The notes: generated by a model not told the origin, from the sequence alone. A stretch of 64,000 nucleotides of DNA from JACMLD01 sp047602295 (GCA_047602295.1 JASGHP010000001.1:2108001-2172000), one strand, 5' to 3'; shown: positions 1 through 9,752, counted from the first letter of the stretch. Translations and numbers: made by a program.

Positions 1-1709
1 ACGCGGAAGAAAAAGGCGTTCTTGCCAGTTGGGATGGCAAAGACTGGAAAATTATACAGCGAAGGCAGTTTACAGATGTAACCGGGCCCGGTGGCATCTA
101 TGGTGCACCTAATGATAAATCTCCTTTGTGGAGTATTGGTTGGGACAAGCGTTCTGTATTGCTTGCATTGCTGGAGGGAGGTAGATGGTATACGTATCGC
201 TTACCCAAAGCAGCGCATACATATGATCATCGTGGTGGCTGGTATACAGAATGGCCCCGCATAAGGGCGGTTACCGAAGGTAAAATGCTGATGGACATGC
301 ATGCACAGTTCTACGATTTTCCCAAAACATTTTCTGTTGAAAACAGCAGTGGGCTACGTGCTATCAGTACGCATTTGCGTTATATTCCTGATTTCTGCGG
401 TTGGAACAACCAGCTTGTATTATCTACTGATGAAACAACTATTATGGAAAACCCAATGGCTGGCAGATCGCAATCTAATTTGTGGTTTGGCAAATGGAAA
501 GATCTTTCCACCTGGGGACCGGCCAGTAGTTGGGGTGGTCCATGGATGAATGATAGTGTACGGGCGGGAGTGGCTTCAGATCCATTCCTGGTAAATGGCT
601 TTGATAAAAAAATATTGCATTTAACCGATAGTGCCGCCTTCCCGGTTCAATTTACTTTGGAAATAGATCGTAGTGGCAATAACCATTGGGAGTTGTATCG
701 AAATATCACTGTTCCTCCTAACGGCTATGAATACGTCATTTTTCCGGAAAATTTCAGCGCTAATTGGATTCGGGTAAAGACCAACCGGAATTGCCGTGTT
801 TCTGCTTTCTTTCATTACCAGGGAAAACCAACTGCTGTCGCTCCGGCAATGTTTGCTGCGATACCCTCCATCAGTGATGCAGCGGCCATTACACAAAATC
901 TTATAAGGCCTTCTTCCTTCCCCAATACAAACCTGCAGGTATTTCGTATCTCCGGTACAAAGCAGTATGCTGAAGTTAATGAAACGCTGAACTTTATCAG
1001 CAATGTTGCAGACAGTACATTGAATATGGAAAAGCGGCTGGCATTTGAAAAACACTATACACAGGATGATGCTTCTGTAATTGTACAAGATGCTACGGGC
1101 AGATTTCGTTTGCCTGTTACTTCAGATAAGTACAATGAGTTTTCTTATCGCGATAAAAGAGAAGTTGAATCTGAACGTTTCATGTTGAATGTACAGGGTA
1201 CGCTCTATGAAGTGGGCCGCGAATCTGGATTTGCTGCTATTCGTCCTATTACCACGCATAAAAAGAAGATCGTTGATTTTTGTACCTGGCGTGGTCTATT
1301 GGTGATTAGTGGAACCAAAGCAACTGCCAAAGCCGATGGACATTATTTCTCCGCTGCAGATGGCAGCAACGGGCTTTGGTTTGGAGCCATTGATGATCTC
1401 TGGAAGATGGGTAAACCTACCGGCACAGGCTGCGTTTGGAAAAATACTTCTGTTGCAAAAGATGAAACCTCGCTTCCTTTTTTAATGACTGGTTATGATA
1501 AAAAGACGGTGCGCCTGAGTGCAGATAAAGACACTGATATTTCACTTGAGATTGACTTTGACTTAACAGGGTTTCATCAATTTAAAACCTTTCATGTCCC
1601 TGCTGGCAAAACCATCGTTTACCAATTTCCTGATGGCTTTAATGCGCATTGGGTGCGTGCAAGAAGCGATAAAGACTGTAAGGCAACGGTCTCTTTTATT
1701 TATGAATGA
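1..1709 (+). CDS. Large hypothetical protein with duplicated beta-rich module (5' end outside window)
   Basis: The reading frame is already open at base 3 and runs to a TGA at 1707-1709, so the gene begins before the window and its start cannot be seen; the TTG at 126 is only an internal codon. The visible 569 codons contain two copies of one module about 295 residues apart. Each begins DFC-W-x2-L and carries an LWFG motif, a PFL-x2-G-x-DKK motif, a Leu-Glu-Ile-Asp strand and an FP-x2-F-x-A-x-W-[IV]-R block near its end. First copy about 390-835, second about 1275-1706. This suggests a beta-propeller or repeated beta-sandwich surface protein. It lies 135 bp before a GH106 gene on the same strand, so a role in glycan degradation is possible but inferred. 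I do not recognise a named family. Confidence 0.7.
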   Translation, partial: AEEKGVLASWDGKDWKIIQRRQFTDVTGPGGIYGAPNDKSPLWSIGWDKRSVLLALLEGGRWYTYRLPKAAHTYDHRGGWYTEWPRIRAVTEGKMLMDMHAQFYDFPKTFSVENSSGLRAISTHLRYIPDFCGWNNQLVLSTDETTIMENPMAGRSQSNLWFGKWKDLSTWGPASSWGGPWMNDSVRAGVASDPFLVNGFDKKILHLTDSAAFPVQFTLEIDRSGNNHWELYRNITVPPNGYEYVIFPENFSANWIRVKTNRNCRVSAFFHYQGKPTAVAPAMFAAIPSISDAAAITQNLIRPSSFPNTNLQVFRISGTKQYAEVNETLNFISNVADSTLNMEKRLAFEKHYTQDDASVIVQDATGRFRLPVTSDKYNEFSYRDKREVESERFMLNVQGTLYEVGRESGFAAIRPITTHKKKIVDFCTWRGLLVISGTKATAKADGHYFSAADGSNGLWFGAIDDLWKMGKPTGTGCVWKNTSVAKDETSLPFLMTGYDKKTVRLSADKDTDISLEIDFDLTGFHQFKTFHVPAGKTIVYQFPDGFNAHWVRARSDKDCKATVSFIYE

Positions 1710-1844
1710 TAATATTGTTGATAGACTGTAAATCTCCAAAATATGAACGGCCACACTTTATAATTCTGGTGTATCTTGTCGGTTATAACTTGCTGCTAAG
1801 GCAAATAAGCTTTACTGTCAGCAGGCAATAACAAAATTCAGGCA

Positions 1845-4800
1845 ATGAAAAAGATACAGCATTATATTTTTAGCTTAGCAATAATTACAAGTTTAAGCGG
1901 TGTTTTTCGATTATCTGCACAATCATTGGAGACAGGTTTTATCAATCCGCCGGATTCTATTCAAACAAGTGTCTATTGGTATTGGATATCAGACAATATT
2001 TCAAAAGAAGGTGTTGTAAAAGATCTGCAAGCTATGAAGGCTGCCGGTATCAACCGGGCTTTTATAGGCAACATAGGCTTGGATGATATTCCCTATGGCA
2101 AAATAAAAATGCTGAGCGATGAATGGTGGGATATTTTGCATGCAGCATTGAAAACGGCCACTGCATTAAATATTGAGATAGGTATTTTCAATTCACCTGG
2201 CTGGAGTCAATCGGGTGGTCCCTGGATAAAAGCGAATGAAGCGATGCGTTATCTTACATCGTCTTCTATTAGTGTAAAAGGTCCGGTAAAATTTTCTCAG
2301 AAACTGGAAAAGCCGATAGAAATTTTCCAGGATGTAAAGCTTATCGCATATCCTGCTCCACAGAACGATGAAGTAAAATTGGATAACACTAATTGTACTA
2401 TCAGCTCTTTTCCCTCAATGACCAACTTGGTAAATCTTATTGATGGTAACACAAAAACAGGCGTCAGTTTTCCGAAAGAAAAAAATCTTACGTTCGACTT
2501 TAATGCAAAGAAAGCCTTTACTGCCAGAAGCATTGCTATCACTACCACAGAACACCCAATGTTTGCAAAAGCAAAGTTGCAGGCAAAAGATTCAAAAGGT
2601 GAATATCAAACGATTGCTGCGTTTGAAATAAATCGTTCCAACCCTGCATTGAATGTAGGTTTTCAACCTTATGCACCAGTGGTTATTTCTTTTAAAGCTA
2701 CTACTGCAAATTCATTCAAGTTGATTATTGAAGATGAGTCTGCTGATAATGGCCTTGCTGAAGTAATAATATCTTCTGCCCCTCGCGTAGAACGATACAG
2801 TGAAAAGACATTGGCAAAGATGTATCCCACGCCTTTGCCTTATTGGAAAGAGTATCAATGGCCGTTGCAACCAGAGATTGATAATAAAGCCGAAGCCATA
2901 GATCCAACAAAAGTCATTGACATTTCAAAGTACTTAACTGCTGACGGTGTACTTAACTGGAATGTTCCTGCAGGAGAATGGATAATTATGAGAACCGGCA
3001 TGACGCCAACCGGTACTAAGAATGGACCTGCATCGCCAGAGGCAACAGGCTATGAGGTGGATAAGATGAGCAAGCTGCATGCCGAGCAACATTTTTATGG
3101 ACACATGGGAGAGATATTAAAACGTATCCCCGAAGAAGACAGGAAATGTTTTAAAGTAGTGGTGCAGGATAGTTATGAAATGGGCGGACAAAATTTTACG
3201 GATGATTTTTTAACCGACTTTAAAAAACGTTATGGATATGATGCGCTTCCATTCCTGCCTGTTTACCAAGGCAAGGTTGTGAAAGATGAACTAAGTTCTG
3301 ATCGTTTTCTTTGGGACATGCGACGCATGGTAGCAGATAAAGTAGCGTATGATTATGTTGGCGGATTAAGAGAAGTAAGCCACAAACATGGATTAAGAAC
3401 CTGGTTGGAAAACTATGGGCATTGGGGTTTTCCCAGTGAGTTCTTGATGTATGGCGGACAATCAGATGAAATATCAGGAGAGTTTTGGAGCGAGGGTGAA
3501 TTAGGTGATATTGAAAACAGGGCAGCTACTTCTTGCGGGCATATTTATGGTAAAACAAAAATTTCTGCAGAGTCTAACACATGTGCAGGTAATCCATTCA
3601 GTCGTTATCCCGGTGTCATCAAACAAAGAGGAGATCGCTTTTTTGCAGAAGGCATCAATAATACTTTGCTGCACGTTTATATTACACAACCTTACGAAGA
3701 CAAGAGCCCGGGTGTAAATGCATGGTTTGGCAATGAGTTCAACCGAAAGAATACCTGGTTCTCACAAATGGATGTTTATACGCAATACCTCAAGCGTACC
3801 AATTTTATGCTTCAGCAAGGATTGAATGTAGCAGACATAGCTTATTTCATTGGAGAAGATGCGCCAAAGATGACAGGCGTAACAGATCCGGCTTTGCCGG
3901 TTGGTTACCAGTTTGATTATATGAATGCAGAGGTGATAGAAAAATACATGACTGTAAAAGATGGGTTGCTCACTTTGCCACATGGCACTCAATACCGCAT
4001 GATGGTTTTGCCAAAGCTTGCTACCATGAGACCAGCAGTGTTAGCAAAGATTCAACAACTTGTTATGGATGGTGCAATCATTTTAGGACCGGCGCCTTTG
4101 CGTTCACCAAGTTTGCAGGGACAACCTGCAACAGACAAGCAGGTTAAAGACATGGCGCTTGCATTGTGGGGTGATGTTGATGGTGTAAAAGTAAAAATGA
4201 AAAAACTGGGTAAAGGAATGGTCTTAAATGGAATGGAGATGAAAGAAGCGCTTGCACTGATAAATACTGTTCCGGATTGCAAGCTGCCAGAGGATCGTTC
4301 CATTCATTACGGGCATAGAACAGTGAATGGAGCAGAGGTGTATTTTATATCTAATCAAACTGCAGATACAAAGGAAGCAACCCCTGTGTTTAGGGTGAAA
4401 GGTTTGCAACCAGAATTATGGGAAGCCACAACAGGTTATGTTCGAATGTTGCCTGCTTATGAACAAAAAGAAAACACCACGGCTGTTCCATTAAAACTGG
4501 CCCCTTATCAAAGTGTTTTTATTGTGTTTCGTAAACAGATATCTGTAGCGTCGATTGATCAAAAGGCAACAAATTATCCTTTACCAGTAAATCTTGCAAA
4601 AATACAAGGCCCATGGAAAGTGCAGTTTGATTCTTTACAAAGAGGCCCTGCAAACCCTGTCACTTTTGATACATTGATGGATTGGACGAAATCAAATGAT
4701 GAGCGTATAAAATATTATTCTGGTACTGCTTTTTATACCACCACATTCATTATTGATAAGTTGCCTGAAACAAACGATGTTGCAATTGATCTAAGTTCAG

Positions 4801-5078
4801 TAACGGCTATGGCAAAAGTTTTTATCAATGGACAATACGCAGGTGGATTGTGGACGGCTCCGTATAAACTTAATATCTCAAAGTTTATGCGGCAAGGAAA
4901 CAATGAAATAAAAATTGAAGTAGTAAATACCTGGGTAAACCGGCTTATAGGTGACAGCAAATTGCCCGTAGACAAAAGACCTACCTGGTGCCCGGTCAAT
5001 CCTTACAAACCAACAAGCGTATTGCAACCTTCAGGCTTGTTCGGTCCCGTAAAGATTGAATACATTGAAAGCAAGTAA
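1845..5078 (+). CDS. GH106 family glycoside hydrolase, alpha-L-rhamnosidase-like, secreted
   Basis: A 1,077-residue protein with a signal peptide (MKKIQ, hydrophobic core, cut after about residue 25 at SAQS). The start of the mature part, with SVYWYWISDNISKEGV and the KDLQAMKAAGINRAF stretch, is typical of glycoside hydrolase family 106, whose members remove terminal alpha-L-rhamnose from plant or microbial polysaccharides. The length matches full GH106 enzymes: an N-terminal (beta/alpha)8 barrel, then beta domains. The C-terminal 150 residues (KVFINGQYAGGLWTAPY) look like a galactose-binding-type jelly roll. Export to periplasm or surface is expected. No SusC/SusD pair is visible, so any polysaccharide utilisation locus would extend left of the window. 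The family call is firm; substrate is inferred. Confidence 0.85.
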   Translation: MKKIQHYIFSLAIITSLSGVFRLSAQSLETGFINPPDSIQTSVYWYWISDNISKEGVVKDLQAMKAAGINRAFIGNIGLDDIPYGKIKMLSDEWWDILHAALKTATALNIEIGIFNSPGWSQSGGPWIKANEAMRYLTSSSISVKGPVKFSQKLEKPIEIFQDVKLIAYPAPQNDEVKLDNTNCTISSFPSMTNLVNLIDGNTKTGVSFPKEKNLTFDFNAKKAFTARSIAITTTEHPMFAKAKLQAKDSKGEYQTIAAFEINRSNPALNVGFQPYAPVVISFKATTANSFKLIIEDESADNGLAEVIISSAPRVERYSEKTLAKMYPTPLPYWKEYQWPLQPEIDNKAEAIDPTKVIDISKYLTADGVLNWNVPAGEWIIMRTGMTPTGTKNGPASPEATGYEVDKMSKLHAEQHFYGHMGEILKRIPEEDRKCFKVVVQDSYEMGGQNFTDDFLTDFKKRYGYDALPFLPVYQGKVVKDELSSDRFLWDMRRMVADKVAYDYVGGLREVSHKHGLRTWLENYGHWGFPSEFLMYGGQSDEISGEFWSEGELGDIENRAATSCGHIYGKTKISAESNTCAGNPFSRYPGVIKQRGDRFFAEGINNTLLHVYITQPYEDKSPGVNAWFGNEFNRKNTWFSQMDVYTQYLKRTNFMLQQGLNVADIAYFIGEDAPKMTGVTDPALPVGYQFDYMNAEVIEKYMTVKDGLLTLPHGTQYRMMVLPKLATMRPAVLAKIQQLVMDGAIILGPAPLRSPSLQGQPATDKQVKDMALALWGDVDGVKVKMKKLGKGMVLNGMEMKEALALINTVPDCKLPEDRSIHYGHRTVNGAEVYFISNQTADTKEATPVFRVKGLQPELWEATTGYVRMLPAYEQKENTTAVPLKLAPYQSVFIVFRKQISVASIDQKATNYPLPVNLAKIQGPWKVQFDSLQRGPANPVTFDTLMDWTKSNDERIKYYSGTAFYTTTFIIDKLPETNDVAIDLSSVTAMAKVFINGQYAGGLWTAPYKLNISKFMRQGNNEIKIEVVNTWVNRLIGDSKLPVDKRPTWCPVNPYKPTSVLQPSGLFGPVKIEYIESK

Positions 5079-5109
5079 ATCATTAACAAGCTTTAACCAT
5101 TGCTGGTGA

Positions 5110-5823
5110 TTAAGTAATTGCAATCCCGTTAGCCTGCTTCCTGTTTTTGAAAAGATCAAACAGGTAAATGTTCAAAATAAATTGCGCATATCCGTAGATG
5201 ATATCTTCAATAGGAATAGTGAGCAGCCGTATGTTCAAAATTTGTTTTGAATTGTAATTGACTATTGGTGCATCCAAGCCAGAGCCTGTGAGTATTCCGT
5301 TTACTGGTAAAAATCCCAACATAAGTATAACCCAAACAAGTAAACTTTGTCCTATCCATAGTGCACGTGCAATGAAGTGCAAATAGATAATCAATAAAGT
5401 TGTAAATATAAATGTGACGAAAGTATACATTTTGTCATAATGGACCAGTGCTGTTACTGTAAGCACTATGCAGCTTAGGTATACGATAATATTGTTGAAT
5501 GCATTTGCCCAGGAAAGATTGAAGAATTTTGTTAAACAATAATAAGTAAATAAACAGGAGAAGGGGATACAAATAAAAAAAAGCCATTCTTCCAGGGGTA
5601 AATCATAGAAATTAATTCCCAGCGTATAATGGCTATTGAACCACCAGACACCTGTTTTTGCAAACCAGATATCCCATACTATAAAAGGAATAGCTGCCAG
5701 GATACTGGCTTTGATGAAACTTCCAAATTGCTTGTGGAATTGTATTCGCGGATGAAATGAAAATATAAAGCAAACAATGACCGTAAAAAAATCAACTAAC
5801 AGATAAGTATATGAAGTGTTCAT
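5110..5823 (-). CDS. Lycopene cyclase, CarR/CrtYcd-type membrane protein
   Basis: A 237-residue polytopic membrane protein with about six hydrophobic segments. It has two related halves, as in fused CrtYc-CrtYd heterodimeric-type cyclases: the first half carries the signature PLEEWLFF and the second the related IPIEDIIYG. Members cyclise the ends of lycopene to give beta-carotene in the inner membrane. The start ATG overlaps the crtZ stop by 4 bases (CATTCA context at 5820-5823), which indicates translational coupling. It is the last gene of the carotenoid operon. Family and role follow both from sequence and from its four crt neighbours; the exact ring product (beta or epsilon) is inferred. 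Confidence 0.88.
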   Translation of the reverse strand: MNTSYTYLLVDFFTVIVCFIFSFHPRIQFHKQFGSFIKASILAAIPFIVWDIWFAKTGVWWFNSHYTLGINFYDLPLEEWLFFICIPFSCLFTYYCLTKFFNLSWANAFNNIIVYLSCIVLTVTALVHYDKMYTFVTFIFTTLLIIYLHFIARALWIGQSLLVWVILMLGFLPVNGILTGSGLDAPIVNYNSKQILNIRLLTIPIEDIIYGYAQFILNIYLFDLFKNRKQANGIAIT

Positions 5824-6287
5824 TTACTTTTGTTGAAGTACATTTTAAAATATTTCATTGGCACCCATAAAAATCCGAAGCATTCGCCATCTTCTTTACC
5901 AATGTGTTTGTGGTGTTCTTTATGTGCCCGCCTCAATGAGAGCAAGTACTTATTTTTTGTATTTCGAAACATGGCAAGCCGCTGATGAATGAAAATATCG
6001 TGCACAAAAAAATAAGACATACCGTACGAGGTAATACCAAGCCCAATAAAAAAAATGCTATTGAAATTTTCTCTCACGCCAATAAACAATAGAATGATAG
6101 AAGGGATGGAGAATATTAAGAAGAAGAAGTCATTGCGCTCTAAATCGCCCTCATTGCTATGGTCGTGATGATCTTTGTGCAACACCCACAAAAAACCATG
6201 CATCACATATTTATGAACGAACCAGGTGAAAGGTTCCATTAAAAGGTAAGTTCCAACTAAAAGAAATATTTTGTAAATGGTTAGCAT
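5820..6287 (-). CDS. crtZ: Beta-carotene 3-hydroxylase (fatty acid hydroxylase superfamily)
   Basis: A 155-residue membrane di-iron hydroxylase. The histidine boxes are visible in order: HKYVMHG near residue 25, HKDHHDHS about residue 39, HDIFIHQR about residue 95 and HKEHHKH about residue 121. This spacing is that of bacterial CrtZ enzymes, which hydroxylate the beta rings of beta-carotene to give zeaxanthin. Length matches the family (150-180). It is separated from crtB by 48 bases and overlaps the cyclase by 4. No crtW ketolase is seen in the window, so zeaxanthin or a derivative is the expected end product of this cluster. Confidence 0.9.
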   Translation of the reverse strand: MLTIYKIFLLVGTYLLMEPFTWFVHKYVMHGFLWVLHKDHHDHSNEGDLERNDFFFLIFSIPSIILLFIGVRENFNSIFFIGLGITSYGMSYFFVHDIFIHQRLAMFRNTKNKYLLSLRRAHKEHHKHIGKEDGECFGFLWVPMKYFKMYFNKSK

Positions 6288-6335
6288 AAATATTTTATAG
6301 CAATTCTTCTAATTATTGTAATGACTACGATTATT

Positions 6336-7172
6336 CTATATAGCAGTTATCTTAAACCGCAGGTAACTATATACCATTAAAGTTAGTTTTTTTGCATTTT
6401 TAATACGCACTCTTTCCTGCAACAATTTATCTGCAGAGAATTTCCTTATTTTTTTGAACAGTGAGTAGTAATACCGGTACGCAAGATAAACACCGAACCT
6501 TGCTGAAGCAGGTAGTTTTTTAATGCCTATAAGCGATTGCTCAAATTCAGTAGCAATTTCTTTTTCAATTTGAAGTTTGGCAATATTATCAAAGGCACGC
6601 AAATCAATATTGGGAAAATAAGTACGATTTAAAATGGTGTAATCATCTTTTAAATCTCGCAGAAAATTTACTTTTTGAAAAGCAGAACCCAATTTCATAG
6701 CGTATGGCTTCAACGTTGCATAAGATTCGTTGTCGCCTCCAACAAATATTTGCAGGCACATAAGTCCTACAACTTCTGCGGAACCCAGAATGTATTCGTT
6801 GTACTTCTCTGTATCGTAAAGTGTGTTGTGCAAATCCATTTCCATGCTTTTTAGAAACTGGTCTATGAGTGCACGGTCTATATGATATTTGGAAACAGTT
6901 TCTTGGAACGATTGTAAAATTGGATTTAAAGAAACGCCTTCCGCTAATGCATTATCCGTTTCCTGCTTAAGTCTTTGCAAAAGTACCTGCTTGTCATAAT
7001 CGTGAAAACTGTCCACAATTTCATCAGCTAATCTAACATAGCCATAGATGGCGTATATAGCTGGCCTGATGGAAGGATTAAGCGCTAAAATGCCAAGCGA
7101 AAAGCTGGTACTATATTTCTTGGTGGTAACTTTGCTTACCTCACGTGATAGTTCATCAAATAATTTCTTCAT
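6336..7172 (-). CDS. crtB: Phytoene synthase
   Basis: A 278-residue squalene/phytoene synthase family enzyme that condenses two geranylgeranyl diphosphates to phytoene. Both aspartate-rich motifs are present: DEIVD around residue 49 and the second motif NFLRDLKDD near residue 168, which bind the Mg2+-diphosphate groups. The N-terminal SFSLGILALNP block is also typical. The start ATG overlaps the crtI stop codon by 4 bases (7169-7172), so the two are translationally coupled. Length is normal for bacterial CrtB. Confidence 0.93.
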   Translation of the reverse strand: MKKLFDELSREVSKVTTKKYSTSFSLGILALNPSIRPAIYAIYGYVRLADEIVDSFHDYDKQVLLQRLKQETDNALAEGVSLNPILQSFQETVSKYHIDRALIDQFLKSMEMDLHNTLYDTEKYNEYILGSAEVVGLMCLQIFVGGDNESYATLKPYAMKLGSAFQKVNFLRDLKDDYTILNRTYFPNIDLRAFDNIAKLQIEKEIATEFEQSLIGIKKLPASARFGVYLAYRYYYSLFKKIRKFSADKLLQERVRIKNAKKLTLMVYSYLRFKITAI

Positions 7173-8644
7173 GCTGCCTTTCTTTTTAATTTATTCACTT
7201 CGCTTGCTGCTATCTGCCCGGAAATAATTGATGGAGGTACTCCGGGCCCCGGAACTGTTAACTGACCCGCATAGAATAGATTGCCAATTTTTTTGTTTCT
7301 AAGCGACGGTTTTAAAACTGCAGTTTGCGATAAAGTATTGGCAAGACCATAGGCGTTTCCTTTGTAAGAATGATAGTCATTTATAAATTCTCTTATGCAA
7401 TAACTTTGTTTAAAGTCTATCATTGACTCAAGGTTTTCAATGCCACAATGTTTTTCTATGCGGTGAAGCATTTCTAAGAAATAGTGGTCCCTAATGGCTT
7501 CGTTATCTTCAATGCCAATTGAAAGCGGCATTAATAAAAAAAGATTTTCATGACCGGTTGGTGCAACATTGGGGTCCGTCTTTGAAGGGCAGCACACATA
7601 AAAAGAAGGTTTTTCCGGCCATTTTTTTAGCTCATAGATGTCTTTAACATGTAAGTCCAAATCGTTTTCAAAAAAAAGTGTATGATGTTTTAGTCGTGGT
7701 ATTTTATTTTTAAAACCTAAATAATAAATCAAACATGATGGTGCAAAAGTTTTCTTTGCCCAATAAGTCTCAGAATAGTTGCGGTATTGTGGAGCAAGCA
7801 AGGTTTCTGTGTGATGATAATCAGAGGAAGCAATAACAGCATCAAAATACAATTCTGTATTGTTAACTTGTAACGAACATATATTGCCATCGTTTACCAC
7901 AATATTATTCACCGGGCTATTAAAATGAAATTGGGCGCCCTCACGTTCTGCAACAGTTTTCATCGCTTGCACCAATTGACCAAAACCTCCCATGGGATAC
8001 CATGTACCAAGTTTATATCCACCATAATTCATCAGGCTATACATTGCAGGAATATTTTTGGGTGCTGCACCCAGGAAAATAACCGGGAACTCCATTAATG
8101 ACAAAAGCCTTGGATGAGTAAAAAATTTTCTTACATAAGAATGGAAGTTGGTAAACAGATCGAGCTTCAAAGCGGTTTTCAGCATTTTAAAAGAAATAAA
8201 CTCCAACCACGAATGGCAGGGTTTGGTAACGTATTCTTGCATGCCCGTTTCATACTTGTATTGTGCCGCTTGCATAAAGCGGTCTAAATTTTTTCCAGCA
8301 CCTTTTTCAGTTTTTTCAAAAATGTCTTTCATGTCCTCATAATCTTTCGGTAAGGAAAGTTTTCCATCGGAGAAGATCATTTCAAACTGCGGGTTCAACT
8401 CAATCAATTGATAGAAGTCGGCTGTTTTGTAGCCAAAATCAGAAAAGAAATTGTCAAATATATCTGGCATCCAATACCAGCTCGGGCCCATATCAAACGT
8501 ATAGCCATTAGCAGTTGTAAATTGCCTTGCCCTGCCACCAGCCGTACTGTTTTTTTCAAACACATGCACTTCATGTCCGTCTTTTGATGCATATGCAGCA
8601 GCAGAAATACCCGAAATGCCTGCGCCTATAACCGCGATTTTCAT
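7169..8644 (-). CDS. crtI: Phytoene desaturase
   Basis: A 491-residue FAD-dependent oxidoreductase that introduces double bonds into phytoene to give lycopene. The N terminus MKIAVIGAGISGISAA is the dinucleotide-binding GxGxxG fold, followed by the E-KN-x2-GGRARQ FAD block; the C terminus has the bacterial desaturase signature FYAGQLTVPGPGVPPSIISG. I take the ATG at 8644 because it begins exactly at the Rossmann strand; a TTG 12 bases upstream is possible but would add only four residues. The gap to the upstream regulator gene is 12 bases and the downstream overlap with crtB is 4, so this is one transcript. Confidence 0.93.
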   Translation of the reverse strand: MKIAVIGAGISGISAAAYASKDGHEVHVFEKNSTAGGRARQFTTANGYTFDMGPSWYWMPDIFDNFFSDFGYKTADFYQLIELNPQFEMIFSDGKLSLPKDYEDMKDIFEKTEKGAGKNLDRFMQAAQYKYETGMQEYVTKPCHSWLEFISFKMLKTALKLDLFTNFHSYVRKFFTHPRLLSLMEFPVIFLGAAPKNIPAMYSLMNYGGYKLGTWYPMGGFGQLVQAMKTVAEREGAQFHFNSPVNNIVVNDGNICSLQVNNTELYFDAVIASSDYHHTETLLAPQYRNYSETYWAKKTFAPSCLIYYLGFKNKIPRLKHHTLFFENDLDLHVKDIYELKKWPEKPSFYVCCPSKTDPNVAPTGHENLFLLMPLSIGIEDNEAIRDHYFLEMLHRIEKHCGIENLESMIDFKQSYCIREFINDYHSYKGNAYGLANTLSQTAVLKPSLRNKKIGNLFYAGQLTVPGPGVPPSIISGQIAASEVNKLKRKAA

Positions 8645-8656
8645 TTTGTTTTTCAA

Positions 8657-9337
8657 TTAATTTACTTGCGATAAATAATTGTTCTTTACGTGATTCAGCA
8701 ACTGTGAACTTTCAATGTTTTCATGGTAGATGGGATGATGAAATTTTTCCAGTTTATTGAGCAACCTAATTAGTTGCATTTTCTCGGGGTAGGATAAGTC
8801 ACCAGATACGATATTGGATGCCTGCCGGATTTTTTTCATTTGCTTTTCCAGTATTTGCAAGCCCCCTTTTGTAATTTCAATCAGTTTGCTTCTTTTATCT
8901 TTTTTTGAGCTACGCTGTACTACCCAGCCTTGTTTGATAAGGCGGTTGATGATTTGTATGCCCACTGGTTTTTCATGGATATTTCTTTTTAGCAATTCCA
9001 TTTTGCTCATGCTTCCGTATGCCTTTAAGTTGATGAGGTAAATAAATTCATCCTGTGTATTAAAAGCAGAATCTGCCATAGCTGCTTTCGAATATGTCTT
9101 TGCATACCTACCCATATGATTGATAAGCGTGGCGATTACACTTTCCGGCGACCTGTTTTGATCTTTTCCCTGCCAATCAGGTTCTTCCGGCATTTTCTTT
9201 TTGGAAATAATTTCATCGTAGATCCATTGCTTGAATGCATTTACATTTCGTGCATAACCTTGCTTTGAAACAGCAGTTGCATCGAAGTCTTTCATAAGGG
9301 CAATCACTTCCTGCAAAAAATTATAATCGGTAGACAT
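8657..9337 (-). CDS. MarR-family transcriptional regulator of the carotenoid operon
   Basis: A 226-residue protein with a MarR winged-helix core in the middle: the recognition region GSMSKMELLKRNIHEKPVGIQIINRLIKQGWV and wing RSSKKDKRSKLIEITKGG. It carries about 75 extra N-terminal residues and a C-terminal helical tail ending in YHENIESSQLLNHV. It is the first gene of the crt operon, 12 bases before crtI, an arrangement that suggests autoregulation together with the pathway. A perfect 7-2-7 palindrome lies 33-48 bases upstream of the start. MarR-type regulators in front of crt genes occur in other Bacteroidota; ligand and sense of regulation are inferred. Confidence 0.82.
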   Translation of the reverse strand: MSTDYNFLQEVIALMKDFDATAVSKQGYARNVNAFKQWIYDEIISKKKMPEEPDWQGKDQNRSPESVIATLINHMGRYAKTYSKAAMADSAFNTQDEFIYLINLKAYGSMSKMELLKRNIHEKPVGIQIINRLIKQGWVVQRSSKKDKRSKLIEITKGGLQILEKQMKKIRQASNIVSGDLSYPEKMQLIRLLNKLEKFHHPIYHENIESSQLLNHVKNNYLSQVN

Positions 9338-9752
9338 GGCATTTTTAGTTTAAAGAAGTGGTGTAAAAATATACAATTTTGTATAATGTAAGTATTATAT
9401 TATACCACTTTATTTTTTGTTCTCAATGCATTTTTCTAAGCAAAAGCAAAAACAATTTGTAATGAGTTTAGCCCAAGCGCTTCTTCATTAGGCATGCGGA
9501 AGCTTCAGATGAGAAGGTTTTGAAATACTAGGAGGTTTGAGATTGATTTTTTTTACTCAACCGTAATTTTTTTGCCATGCCGTGAAAACCGCTATACGGG
9601 TTTTTACTATTTGTGGAATAAGGTTGCAGGCGAGTGCAAAAGCGTGGACATGCATTTGGTTGGTTGAAGAAAAAATTCCCCACATTCCTTGCGATGAAAC
9701 CAATTTTATTGTGGTATTGCATTTGAACTAATCTTGTTAAAACAAGTAAGTC
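9338..9752. other. Divergent intergenic region between crt operon and 9753 gene
   Basis: 415 bases separate two divergent genes. Apart from the operator candidate near the left end and a 6-2-6 palindrome CTTGTTAAAACAAG at 9733-9746 just before the right-hand gene, I see no coding potential, no repeat family found elsewhere in the window and no consensus promoter. Confidence 0.5.
9370..9385. promoter_or_regulatory. Palindromic operator candidate for the MarR regulator
   Basis: Perfect inverted repeat TATACAA-TT-TTGTATA, 33 bases upstream of the marR start codon and in the expected promoter zone of the carotenoid operon. MarR dimers bind palindromes of this size, so autoregulation is a reasonable inference. 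The surrounding DNA is very AT rich, so chance palindromes are possible. Confidence 0.45.

Noticed and set aside
5110..9337. Ketocarotenoid pathway
   Set aside because: No CrtW/CrtO ketolase gene is found; only the desaturase, synthase, hydroxylase and cyclase are present.
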